NCBI GenBank assembly: GCA_045628725.1
Contig: JAZQPT010000103.1
Coordinates: 1-8,940, forward strand
DNA length: 8,940 nucleotides
From: JACQGD01 sp045628725
Lineage (GTDB): Bacteria > Patescibacteriota > Saccharimonadia > Saccharimonadales > Saccharimonadaceae
Direction of reading: 5' to 3'
Shown: piece by piece, positions 1 through 5,719 of the stretch
Numbering within the stretch: position 1 is the first letter of the stretch
Layout: every line of letters starts with the position of its first letter
Notes under the pieces: generated by a model
Told to the model about the DNA's origin: nothing
Database searches by the model: none
Seen by the model: only the letters and a program-made list of their open reading frames with translations
Made by a program: the position numbers and the translations under genes

Positions 1-2
1 CT

Positions 3-1472
3 GATGCTATTCGCAAATGGGCTAAAGGCAATGGCGTTGAGTTGTCAGATGAGAACGTATTTCGTGAAGAAGGCGTATCTGCAAAACTCATAAACCGCCC
101 AAAACTAGCAGTGATGCTCGATTATTGCGCTAAAAACAAAGGCAAAATATCGCATTGTATAGTCTGGAAAGTTGATAGATTGGCTCGCAAAAGTGAGTAT
201 CATCACATCATCAAGGCACAGCTAAAAAAGCTAGGTATAAAGCTGGTATCAGTTACAGAGCCTATCAGTGATGACCCTATGGGTAACTTGATGGAGAGTA
301 TGCTTGCAGCCTTTGCAGAATTCGATAATGAGATTCGTTTAGCTCGTACAACTGGAGGGATGATTGCTCGCTTAGAACAAGGGGCATGGCCTCACGCTGC
401 ACCAGTTGGCTATAGGCGTATTAAAACCGCAACGGGTATCGTAACTATTGAACCAAATGACGATGCGCCTAAAATGAAGCAACTTCTAGAAGAGTTTTCT
501 ACAGGTGCTTACACGGTACAAAATGCGCGTGACTATGCCTATAAAATCGGTATTCGTAATCGCAAAAATGGTATGCGAACATGGCAGATGCTAAAGGATA
601 TGTTGGGTAATCCCCTCTACGCAGGGTTTGTAACATCTGACTACATAGATGGCAGGCTTATTAAGGGTATACACGAGCCTATTATTAGCGAGGCTACCTA
701 TTACCGTAATCAAGCAATCTTAAATGGTAGCTTGCGTAACTTTAGCCGTTCAGCTGAAGAAGAGTGGCCACTTCGTAGCGGATTCTTGCAGCACACTTGT
801 GGTAAAGCTATGACTGGTAGTTCACCTCGTGGTCGCAGTGGGCCAAGTCCTCGATATTCTTGCATGTTCTGTAAAGCAAAAGAGATGGGTATATCAGTAA
901 GCAAGATGCGTGCTTTAGTTCATCAGGATTTCATGGACTTAATGGAACGAGTACGCCCTACTGAAGACGCTCAGAAGCTGTTTAAGCACATCGTGTTACG
1001 CGAATGGAACAATGAAACACGAGACTCACATAAGCTCGCACGAACGCTAGACGGTGAGTTAAACGCCCTGCAAGACAAACGAATGCGAACGCTAGATTTG
1101 TATATAGATAACAAAATTAGTGAAGCAGACAAAGACCGCAAACTAGCAGAGGTTGATAACGATATTACAAAGGTAGAACTACGCCGTGCTGAGATTACTG
1201 ATGACATCAAGGATAAAGAGCAAGTAATAGATAATGCACTACTGTTTATGAGCAATCCAGCTTCATTTTGGAACCTCGCACCAATAGAGGTCAAAAGGCG
1301 TATTCAAGATGCAATATTCCCTGACGGGCTAGTATATGACTGCGATAAGGGATTTAGAACCGCTAAATTAGCAGAATCTTATCTGTTAATAAAGAAAATA
1401 GCCTCCGAAGAGGCTGAAAATCCTATTTTGGTAGCAGCGACAAGAATTGAACTTGTGACCTCGAGCTTATGA
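3..1472 (+). CDS. Large serine recombinase (site-specific integrase), 5' truncated by window edge
   Basis: The reading frame is open from the first bases, so the N-terminus with the catalytic serine lies outside the window; an in-frame TTG at 42 is internal and not the start. Visible in order: the rest of the resolvase catalytic domain, with the VDRLAR motif near 171-191 and the long helix linking to the DNA-binding part; a recombinase domain with the G-x-W/P-x-GY signature around 384-416; a degenerate zinc-ribbon (TCG near 795-803, CMFC at 861-872; one expected Cys of the first pair is missing); and a charged coiled-coil stretch around 1014-1241. These are hallmarks of large serine integrases that move phages and integrative elements. 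The last 14 codons are antisense to a tRNA-Met gene and the TGA stop overlaps its anticodon, so this gene sits at the right boundary of an inserted element extending left. Family assignment is firm; the identity of the element is unknown. Confidence 0.93.
   Translation, partial: DAIRKWAKGNGVELSDENVFREEGVSAKLINRPKLAVMLDYCAKNKGKISHCIVWKVDRLARKSEYHHIIKAQLKKLGIKLVSVTEPISDDPMGNLMESMLAAFAEFDNEIRLARTTGGMIARLEQGAWPHAAPVGYRRIKTATGIVTIEPNDDAPKMKQLLEEFSTGAYTVQNARDYAYKIGIRNRKNGMRTWQMLKDMLGNPLYAGFVTSDYIDGRLIKGIHEPIISEATYYRNQAILNGSLRNFSRSAEEEWPLRSGFLQHTCGKAMTGSSPRGRSGPSPRYSCMFCKAKEMGISVSKMRALVHQDFMDLMERVRPTEDAQKLFKHIVLREWNNETRDSHKLARTLDGELNALQDKRMRTLDLYIDNKISEADKDRKLAEVDNDITKVELRRAEITDDIKDKEQVIDNALLFMSNPASFWNLAPIEVKRRIQDAIFPDGLVYDCDKGFRTAKLAESYLLIKKIASEEAENPILVAATRIELVTSSL
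1429..1472. other. Probable attachment site (attL/attR) within the tRNA-Met 3' half
   Basis: This is the overlap between the recombinase C-terminal codons and the 3' half of the tRNA (anticodon, variable loop, T-arm, acceptor 3' strand, CCA). Elements that insert in tRNA genes carry a copy of the 3' part so the tRNA is restored. Here the element lies to the left and the host tRNA 5' half to the right. The partner copy should be a direct repeat of part of this segment at the far left end, outside the window. The exact crossover bases cannot be seen. Confidence 0.6.
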
Positions 1473-1505
1473 GTCTCGCGCTCTAACCAACTGAGCTACG
1501 CTGCC
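1429..1505 (-). tRNA. tRNA-Met (CAU), elongator type; recombinase attachment target
   Basis: The minus strand folds as a 77-nt cloverleaf: acceptor GGCAGCG with CGCTGCT (one G-U pair), D-arm GCTC/GAGC, anticodon loop CTCATAA with CAT at 1469-1471, T-arm ACAAG/CTTGT with loop TTCAATT, discriminator A and encoded CCA. The D-arm pair C11-G24 and the paired acceptor end argue against an initiator; the D-loop and variable-loop sequence resemble bacterial elongator tRNA-Met. Position 31-39 of the anticodon stem is an A-G mismatch. The serine recombinase gene overlaps the 3' half on the opposite strand, so the tRNA 3' half is the likely att site, and the gene has stayed intact. I found no convincing promoter directly upstream; it may be read from the minus-strand promoter near 1912-1940. 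Confidence 0.92.
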
Positions 1506-1558
1506 GTGTTATAACTGCACTTATGTATGCAATCTAACTGTCGAACAGAACAGACATT

Positions 1559-1623
1559 AGTTGGTGAGAGCGCTGCGCTAATTATTATCTTATCGCCTTC
1601 GGCTGGGTCAACTGAGCTATTAC
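1559..1623. other. tRNA-like scraps beside the att site
   Basis: Bases 1559-1573 (AGTTGGTGAGAGCGC) read like a tRNA D-arm on the plus strand, while 1607-1623 (GTCAACTGAGCTATTAC) read like a tRNA 5' D-arm on the minus strand, matching the end of the intact tRNA-Met nearby. No T-arm, anticodon arm or matching acceptor can be assembled between or around them, so this is not a functional tRNA. It could be debris from earlier insertions at the tRNA or chance similarity. The rest of the gene-free stretch 1506-1728 shows only short, weak hairpins. Confidence 0.3.
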
Positions 1624-1728
1624 TGCTATACAGTAGTTCACATTCAAGTGAAGAACACTGACGATTGTAACAGATTGGTGAGCATATTTCCACTACTTAG
1701 GGGCTAAAAAGTCCATGTCGGTAAACTT

Positions 1729-1872
1729 TTAAATCTCTACGTCGGAAAGTGCACTGTGTCGACTATTGATAAAGTCGAGTAGTTGATCGCTTGATCGCTG
1801 AATGTTCCATGTCGCTAGGTCAGCGGTATCAGAAACAGACGCGACATCTACGTCGCTGCTATGTGTTTGCAT
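1729..1872 (-). CDS. Small acidic hypothetical protein, 47 aa
   Basis: ATG at 1872-1870, stop TAA at 1731-1729. The predicted peptide starts MQTHSSDVDV and ends SALSDVEI; it is rich in Ser and Asp, has one Trp, and shows a plausible amphipathic helix in its second half (SSDQLLDFINSRH). There is no signal peptide or membrane segment and I recognise no family. A weak purine patch (AAGG) lies about 8 nt before the ATG. The main support is a well-formed promoter 40-70 nt upstream (TTGCCT, 17-nt spacer, TAATAT) that would give a leader of roughly 33 nt. It lies next to the integration site and points toward the tRNA-Met. It could be a genuine small protein, a regulator tied to the element or locus, or a chance ORF in a transcript whose real product is RNA. 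Confidence 0.45.
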   Translation of the reverse strand: MQTHSSDVDVASVSDTADLATWNIQRSSDQLLDFINSRHSALSDVEI

Positions 1873-1907
1873 TTTTTTGAACCTTTTTTTGTTTTAGTTG
1901 GTTATGT

Positions 1908-1925
1908 ACTTATATTAGCATAAGT
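1908..1925. promoter_or_regulatory. Inverted repeat over the -10 box (possible operator)
   Basis: ACTTAT at 1908-1913 and ATAAGT at 1920-1925 form a perfect 6-nt inverted repeat with a 6-nt spacer that covers the -10 of the minus-strand promoter. The placement would suit a repressor site. The region is AT-rich, so chance is a real alternative. Confidence 0.3.
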
Positions 1926-1940
1926 TTGTTAAAAAGGCAA
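1912..1940 (-). promoter_or_regulatory. Minus-strand promoter for the 47-aa ORF
   Basis: Reading the minus strand, -35 TTGCCT (1940-1935), a 17-nt spacer and -10 TAATAT (1917-1912), with TGC just before the -10 (extended -10). The start site is expected near 1905. Transcription would run through the small ORF toward tRNA-Met with no clear terminator between. Confidence 0.6.
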
Positions 1941-2011
1941 TAGTATTTTATATTGTTTTTGTCCTACGACCGCCGTCTATATACGCCAATACACAAAAAA
2001 TGAAACGAAAA

Positions 2012-2041
2012 TTGTAGTTGATACACTACTTATGGTAAAGT
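2012..2041 (+). promoter_or_regulatory. Candidate promoter of the DUF3494-sortase pair
   Basis: TTGTAG (2012-2017), 18-nt spacer, TAAAGT (2036-2041) preceded by TGG (extended -10). This matches the layout of the stronger promoter at 4636. A start near 2048 would leave a leader of about 30 nt before the AGGGAG ribosome binding site at 2067-2072. Confidence 0.45.
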
Positions 2042-2078
2042 TAAGGATAAGTGTAAACACATAATCAGGGAGCTGTGT

Positions 2079-2975
2079 ATGAATACAAAAATTTTAAAGA
2101 TATCAGGTATCACGTCAATATTGTTGGCTTTATTTATGGTTTCGGCTACCGCACACGCCGCAACCTCACCATCACTTGGTGCCGCCAGTTCGTTTACAAT
2201 CCTCTCTAATAGTTACGTTAACACGGCGCCGGGCACAACTATCAATGGTGACCTAGGGTATACCACTGGCCCTGCTGTTGCACCTACTGTTAACGGCAAT
2301 ACTCACGTTACGAATGCCAAGTACAACCAAGCAGGTATCGATCAAAATAGCGCGCTTGTCGCATTGAATAATCAGCCGTGTTCGTTCACCTTTGCGCCGG
2401 GACCTGTTAACCTTGCAACAGACGCAACGCATGGTTCTGCTGGCACATATACACCAGGTGTATACTGTATCACTGGCGCTGCCTCTATCGGTAGCGGTGG
2501 CACTATTACACTTAGCGGCGCAGGGACATATATTTTTAGAATGGACGGCACACTTACAACGTCAGCTAACTCTGTCGTAACACTTGCCAATGGCGCTACT
2601 TCATGTGACGTCTGGTGGACACCAACCGCAGCCACAACACTCGGTGCAAATTCTACATTTGCAGGAACTGATATTTCCGCTGCAGGAATAACTATCGGCA
2701 GCAACGTTAACTGGACAGGAAAAGCCCTCGCCTTTGGTGGCACCGTCTCGACTGACACCGACACTATATCGTCAGCTGCTTGCGCCACACCTCCCGCCAC
2801 CGGAACCCCTGATAGTAACGGTAGTGGTAACAGCTCAGGTCAACCCACAATACCAACAACACCAGGCCTTCCAAATACGGGGTCACTCACACATTCTCCT
2901 GTAGCATTATGGAGTATCCCTGCAGCGCTCATTGTTGCCGGTGGAGCAGTTTACATAATTCGTAAAAAAGCCTAA
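2079..2975 (+). CDS. Secreted DUF3494 (ice-binding-like) protein with LPNTG sorting signal
   Basis: This 298-residue protein has a signal peptide ending at AHA (residues 25-27). The body, about 30-235, shows the DUF3494 pattern: LGAASSFTIL, INGDLG, later the PGVYC and GAGTYIFRMDG segments, and a C-terminal SVVTLANGATSCDVWW region; this family folds as a discontinuous beta-solenoid. Four cysteines in the body could form disulfides. A Ser/Gly/Pro/Thr linker (about 237-263) leads to LPNTG at 264-268, a hydrophobic helix and a RKKA tail, a classic sortase signal. Start choice is supported by AGGGAG six nt upstream. The next gene is a sortase 14 nt downstream, so the two form a substrate-enzyme pair. 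Family members bind ice or act as surface adhesins; an adhesin role, for example in host-cell contact, is inference. The protein should end up anchored at the cell surface. Confidence 0.9.
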   Translation: MNTKILKISGITSILLALFMVSATAHAATSPSLGAASSFTILSNSYVNTAPGTTINGDLGYTTGPAVAPTVNGNTHVTNAKYNQAGIDQNSALVALNNQPCSFTFAPGPVNLATDATHGSAGTYTPGVYCITGAASIGSGGTITLSGAGTYIFRMDGTLTTSANSVVTLANGATSCDVWWTPTAATTLGANSTFAGTDISAAGITIGSNVNWTGKALAFGGTVSTDTDTISSAACATPPATGTPDSNGSGNSSGQPTIPTTPGLPNTGSLTHSPVALWSIPAALIVAGGAVYIIRKKA

Positions 2976-2989
2976 AAACATATAGCTGT

Positions 2990-3622
2990 ATGGGTATTGC
3001 CACCACGCGCAGGCGAATATATATTCGAATAGCTGCAGCCAGTATCTTCTTCATAGCGCTGGCATATATACTATATGCTGTTACAACCACATATACCGCC
3101 GCCCCTGCGCCAAAGGCTGCCAAAGTGTCTCCATCGACCACCACGCCGCCCGTTACCACCACTAAAAAAGACCCTATCGGCCTGCCCGTACGTCTGGTCA
3201 TCCCAAAACTCGACATCGATGCCAATATTATGCAACTTGGCCTTACAAAAGAAGGTAACATGGACGTACCTGATGATTTGATAAATACCGGATGGTATAA
3301 ATATGGTCCCCGGCCAGGACAAACAGGAAGCGCCGTGATAGCAGGCCATCTAGAAGGCGTAAAAGAAGATGGTGTATTCATTAACCTGCATAAACTTATC
3401 AAAGGTGACGTCGTTTCCGTAAAAGACGACAATGGCACAGACATATCATTTACGGTACGTGAAACCAAACTATACGACCAACACGAACGACCGACAGAAG
3501 TATTTAATAATACTGATGGATCCTACCTAAACCTTATTACCTGCACCGGCACCTGGAACACCGCCGAGCAGCGCTATTCAAAACGCTTGGTCGTCTTTAC
3601 TGAGAGATCGAATGAGGCCTAA
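2990..3622 (+). CDS. Sortase, class F-like transpeptidase
   Basis: This 210-residue protein has an N-terminal membrane helix (about 10-32) after a basic start, a Thr/Pro-rich linker (about 35-60) and a sortase catalytic domain from 62 onward. The triad is visible: His120 in AGHLEG, Cys185 in LITCTG and Arg195 in QRYSKR. The short domain and the LxVPxD...GWY...PGxxGSAVIAGH pattern fit class F (or D/E-like) sortases better than class A. It should cleave LPxTG-type signals between Thr and Gly outside the membrane, and the LPNTG protein encoded just upstream is the obvious substrate. The ATG at 2990 lacks a good Shine-Dalgarno, so translation is probably coupled to the upstream gene. The stop overlaps the stop of the convergent gene by 4 nt, leaving no room for a separate terminator. 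Confidence 0.93.
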   Translation: MGIATTRRRIYIRIAAASIFFIALAYILYAVTTTYTAAPAPKAAKVSPSTTTPPVTTTKKDPIGLPVRLVIPKLDIDANIMQLGLTKEGNMDVPDDLINTGWYKYGPRPGQTGSAVIAGHLEGVKEDGVFINLHKLIKGDVVSVKDDNGTDISFTVRETKLYDQHERPTEVFNNTDGSYLNLITCTGTWNTAEQRYSKRLVVFTERSNEA

Positions 3623-4587
3623 GAACGATTGTATACATCGACTTTTAATTTGTAGCAAACATCTCCGGCTGGATGCCCGTATGTACTGGGTGAATTGACG
3701 TATTCATTATCCTCATAATCATACCCGTCGTACGATGAGTTGTTATCTGCTTTTTTATACGTCGTACATAACTGATATCGGTACTCGGTACGAGTACTGC
3801 GACTAGGTGACACTTCATAGTCTGGTTTTACGAGAACGCTGTCTTCTTTTTTATACGTTACCAGACCTCGGTCTACGAGACTTTGTTGCTTTGCGGATAA
3901 CGACACATCCTGCAAACTATCCGGTAGTTTATTATTGTCTGTTACATATCTGTCGACAGACCGACTGACCCCACTGATAGATGTAGCGACATCACGGTCG
4001 TCTCTGGTGCTACCCGCCTGTGCTACCGGCCCCACAAACCCTAGCACGATAAACACCCCTACAACAATCGCCATAAATACCGGATAAACGTACTCCATAC
4101 GCAGCTTCTTGTTTGGATTTAGCGTGCGAACAAACGTAAACGCATAGATGATCGCGCTCGTAAACGCAGTGACCACCCACGTTGTTTGTACCTCGGTGCT
4201 ATCCGACGATCCGATCGTCATTTGCACCAGCACCAACACGCCACTTATTAACAGACCAATGCCAAATAGCGCAAATATGACAGCATGAATAACCATCACG
4301 ACCATTGCGGCTCCCGTTTTTTTGGCTGGTTCGCGCCGACCATAAAAGACATCACACACAACAGACAACGGCAATAGCACTAATGTTGCGGCAATCGCAT
4401 AGGGTACCATACTCGTAGTATCTTGGTCGGTAATCGTGTTCGCAACGACAATAAAAATCAACCAGACGAGCGAAAGTAACGTCCAACCCCAAAACGCATA
4501 TGTCAACCACTGCAATATGATTACTCCCGCCGACGAACTCGATGGCGTTTCGGTTGCCCTGCGCATATTTTTTTGAGATTCGGTCAT
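3619..4587 (-). CDS. Five-helix membrane protein with exposed C-terminal domain, unknown function
   Basis: This 322-residue protein has a short Ser-rich cytoplasmic N-terminus, then hydrophobic helices at about 23-50, 62-84, 93-124, 133-153 and 168-190. An odd number of helices puts the roughly 130-residue C-terminal domain on the outside if the N-terminus is inside. That domain opens with a helix and a segment (DNNKLPDSLQDVSL) resembling the start of type IV pilin-like globular domains, and contains a Tyr/Asp/Asn-rich stretch and two cysteines (274 and 311) that could pair. The membrane part resembles the DUF5671-type membrane domains seen in Patescibacteria, but I cannot assign it firmly. 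The start is well supported by GGGAGGG at 4593-4599 on the minus strand, five nt before the ATG. It converges on the sortase gene. A role in the cell envelope is inference only. Confidence 0.8.
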   Translation of the reverse strand: MTESQKNMRRATETPSSSSAGVIILQWLTYAFWGWTLLSLVWLIFIVVANTITDQDTTSMVPYAIAATLVLLPLSVVCDVFYGRREPAKKTGAAMVVMVIHAVIFALFGIGLLISGVLVLVQMTIGSSDSTEVQTTWVVTAFTSAIIYAFTFVRTLNPNKKLRMEYVYPVFMAIVVGVFIVLGFVGPVAQAGSTRDDRDVATSISGVSRSVDRYVTDNNKLPDSLQDVSLSAKQQSLVDRGLVTYKKEDSVLVKPDYEVSPSRSTRTEYRYQLCTTYKKADNNSSYDGYDYEDNEYVNSPSTYGHPAGDVCYKLKVDVYNRS

Positions 4588-4614
4588 AGATACCCTCCCT
4601 TATGTGTTTATCCC

Positions 4615-4620
4615 ATCATA
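4615..4620 (-). promoter_or_regulatory. Extended -10 of the five-helix membrane protein gene
   Basis: Minus strand TATGAT preceded by TGA, about 28 nt upstream of the ATG. No good -35 is seen at normal spacing (best is TGGTCA at 16 nt). It lies back to back with the plus-strand operon promoter at 4636-4665. Confidence 0.4.
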
Positions 4621-4635
4621 TCATGCGCCGTACCT

Positions 4636-4665
4636 TTGACCACCAGATAGTGCTTGTGGTATAAC
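4636..4665 (+). promoter_or_regulatory. Promoter of the membrane protein / ATP-cone / oxidoreductase operon
   Basis: TTGACC (4636-4641), 18-nt spacer, TATAAC (4660-4665) with TGG directly before the -10. The start is expected near 4672, giving a leader of about 20 nt. A second -10-like TATAAA follows at 4670-4675. Confidence 0.7.
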
Positions 4666-4690
4666 TAGTATAAAAGGATTCAAAATAAAC

Positions 4691-5413
4691 ATGACACTGA
4701 TAGCCAGTCTCGCCATTATCGCTTTCGCCGCACTGATTCACGCTAGTTTCCAGCTGAGCGTGAGCGTGCTGACGTTAATGAGTGGACATGCAATCGGCAA
4801 GCGAACACGGCACATGCGACTACTGCGGATGATGAGCGGATATACCGCCGGCGCAGGTGTTATGACGATGCTACTTATCTCGTTTAGCGCCTACATTGCC
4901 ACACAACTATATGGCAATCAAATACCTATGATCGTATGGGCGGCCACTTGCGGGATACTCGTTGGTGTCGGCGTCTCTGTTTGGCGTTTTTATTACCGAT
5001 CTGGGCGAGGTACATCGCTATGGGTTCCACGCGGTGTTGCTGATTTTCTTAATGAGCGCAGCAAAGCTACTCGTCGTGGTACCGAAGCATTCGGGCTCGG
5101 GCTAAGTAGCGTCACTGCCGAACTATTATTTATTGCCGCACCAATTATCCTTAGTTCGCTGATCCTTGTTAGCTTACCGCCAACATTACAACTCGTCGGT
5201 ATCGTACTATACACATTCATCTCGCTGTTGCCGCTACTGATCGTCAGCGTACTTATTAGCGGTGGCCACAAACTTAGCCAAATACAGCGATGGCGCGAAT
5301 CAAACAAGCACTTTTTGCAATTTATCGCCGGTAGTGGCCTGTTGGTTCTCGGTGCATATGTGTATGTCGAAGAAGTCGTAACGGCAACCGCTATTGCAGC
5401 AGGAGCCCGATAA
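4691..5413 (+). CDS. Six-helix integral membrane protein, unknown function
   Basis: This 240-residue protein has predicted helices at about 2-30, 46-75, 78-102, 130-158, 163-192 and 207-230, separated by short basic loops (GKRTRHMR, the RSGR segment near 103, the NERSKATRRG segment, QRWRESNKH) that should face the cytoplasm. A Gly-rich helix (EAFGLGLSSVTAELLF) recalls small transporter families such as LysE or CcdA/DsbD-like proteins, but the paired membrane cysteines of CcdA are absent; only one Cys is seen, in helix 3. I cannot name the family. It is the first gene of a tight operon: its TAA stop overlaps the ATG of the ATP-cone gene (TAATG). The ribosome site is weak (AAGGA about 11 nt before the ATG). 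Being cotranscribed with a nucleotide-binding regulator-like protein and a flavoenzyme suggests a redox- or nucleotide-linked membrane process; that is inference. Confidence 0.78.
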   Translation: MTLIASLAIIAFAALIHASFQLSVSVLTLMSGHAIGKRTRHMRLLRMMSGYTAGAGVMTMLLISFSAYIATQLYGNQIPMIVWAATCGILVGVGVSVWRFYYRSGRGTSLWVPRGVADFLNERSKATRRGTEAFGLGLSSVTAELLFIAAPIILSSLILVSLPPTLQLVGIVLYTFISLLPLLIVSVLISGGHKLSQIQRWRESNKHFLQFIAGSGLLVLGAYVYVEEVVTATAIAAGAR

Positions 5414-5709
5414 TGTCAGCTGCTCAGACAAAAGCAATCGACATCATCAAAAGGGCGGGCAAACGTCCTACCGAGCCATTTGACCCAAACAAATTACACG
5501 CCAGCGTTCGTTCGGCGTGTTTAAGCGTCAGAACGCCCGACGGCGTGGCTAACACAACGGCTAAGGCCGTCACCGACGCTGTCATCGTATGGCTCGAGAC
5601 AAGACCAGAAGTAACAAGCGCAGATCTACGGCGCGTAGCGGGCCACCATCTAACGGTGTATCATCCCGAAGCAGCCTATCTATACGAACAACATCGGACG
5701 ATTATCTAA
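5413..5709 (+). CDS. Stand-alone ATP-cone domain protein, 98 aa
   Basis: Residues about 7-95 match the ATP-cone pattern: a basic KRAGKRPTEPFDPNKLHASV opening, the central helices (TAKAVTDAVIVWLE), then TSADLRRVAGHHL and a closing AAYLYEQHR. ATP-cones bind ATP or dATP and act as allosteric modules at the N-terminus of ribonucleotide reductases and in the repressor NrdR. Here the domain is nearly the whole protein: there is no zinc ribbon (unlike NrdR, about 150 aa) and no reductase fused to it. The start codon overlaps the previous stop (TAATG), implying translational coupling, and the oxidoreductase starts 10 nt downstream. The likely role is sensing adenine nucleotides for a partner protein, with the operon neighbours the first candidates. 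Confidence 0.85.
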   Translation: MSAAQTKAIDIIKRAGKRPTEPFDPNKLHASVRSACLSVRTPDGVANTTAKAVTDAVIVWLETRPEVTSADLRRVAGHHLTVYHPEAAYLYEQHRTII

Positions 5710-5719
5710 GGAGCAAACC

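Noticed and set aside
42..44. TTG as the start of the recombinase gene
   Set aside because: The frame is open back to base 3 and encodes more of the conserved catalytic domain, so the real start is outside the window.
1496..1693. A 65-codon minus-strand frame upstream of and into tRNA-Met
   Set aside because: Its end overlaps the tRNA, it has no ribosome site, and it includes the tRNA-like scraps; it is more likely a chance frame.
1735..1860. Repeated TCTACGTCG and TCCATGTCG words as a repeat array
   Set aside because: There are only two copies of each at irregular spacing, and most lie within the small ORF; there is no CRISPR-like period.
2372..2800. A 142-codon minus-strand frame within the DUF3494 gene
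   Set aside because: It is a shadow of the well-supported plus-strand gene, caused by repetitive Thr/Ala/Gly codons.
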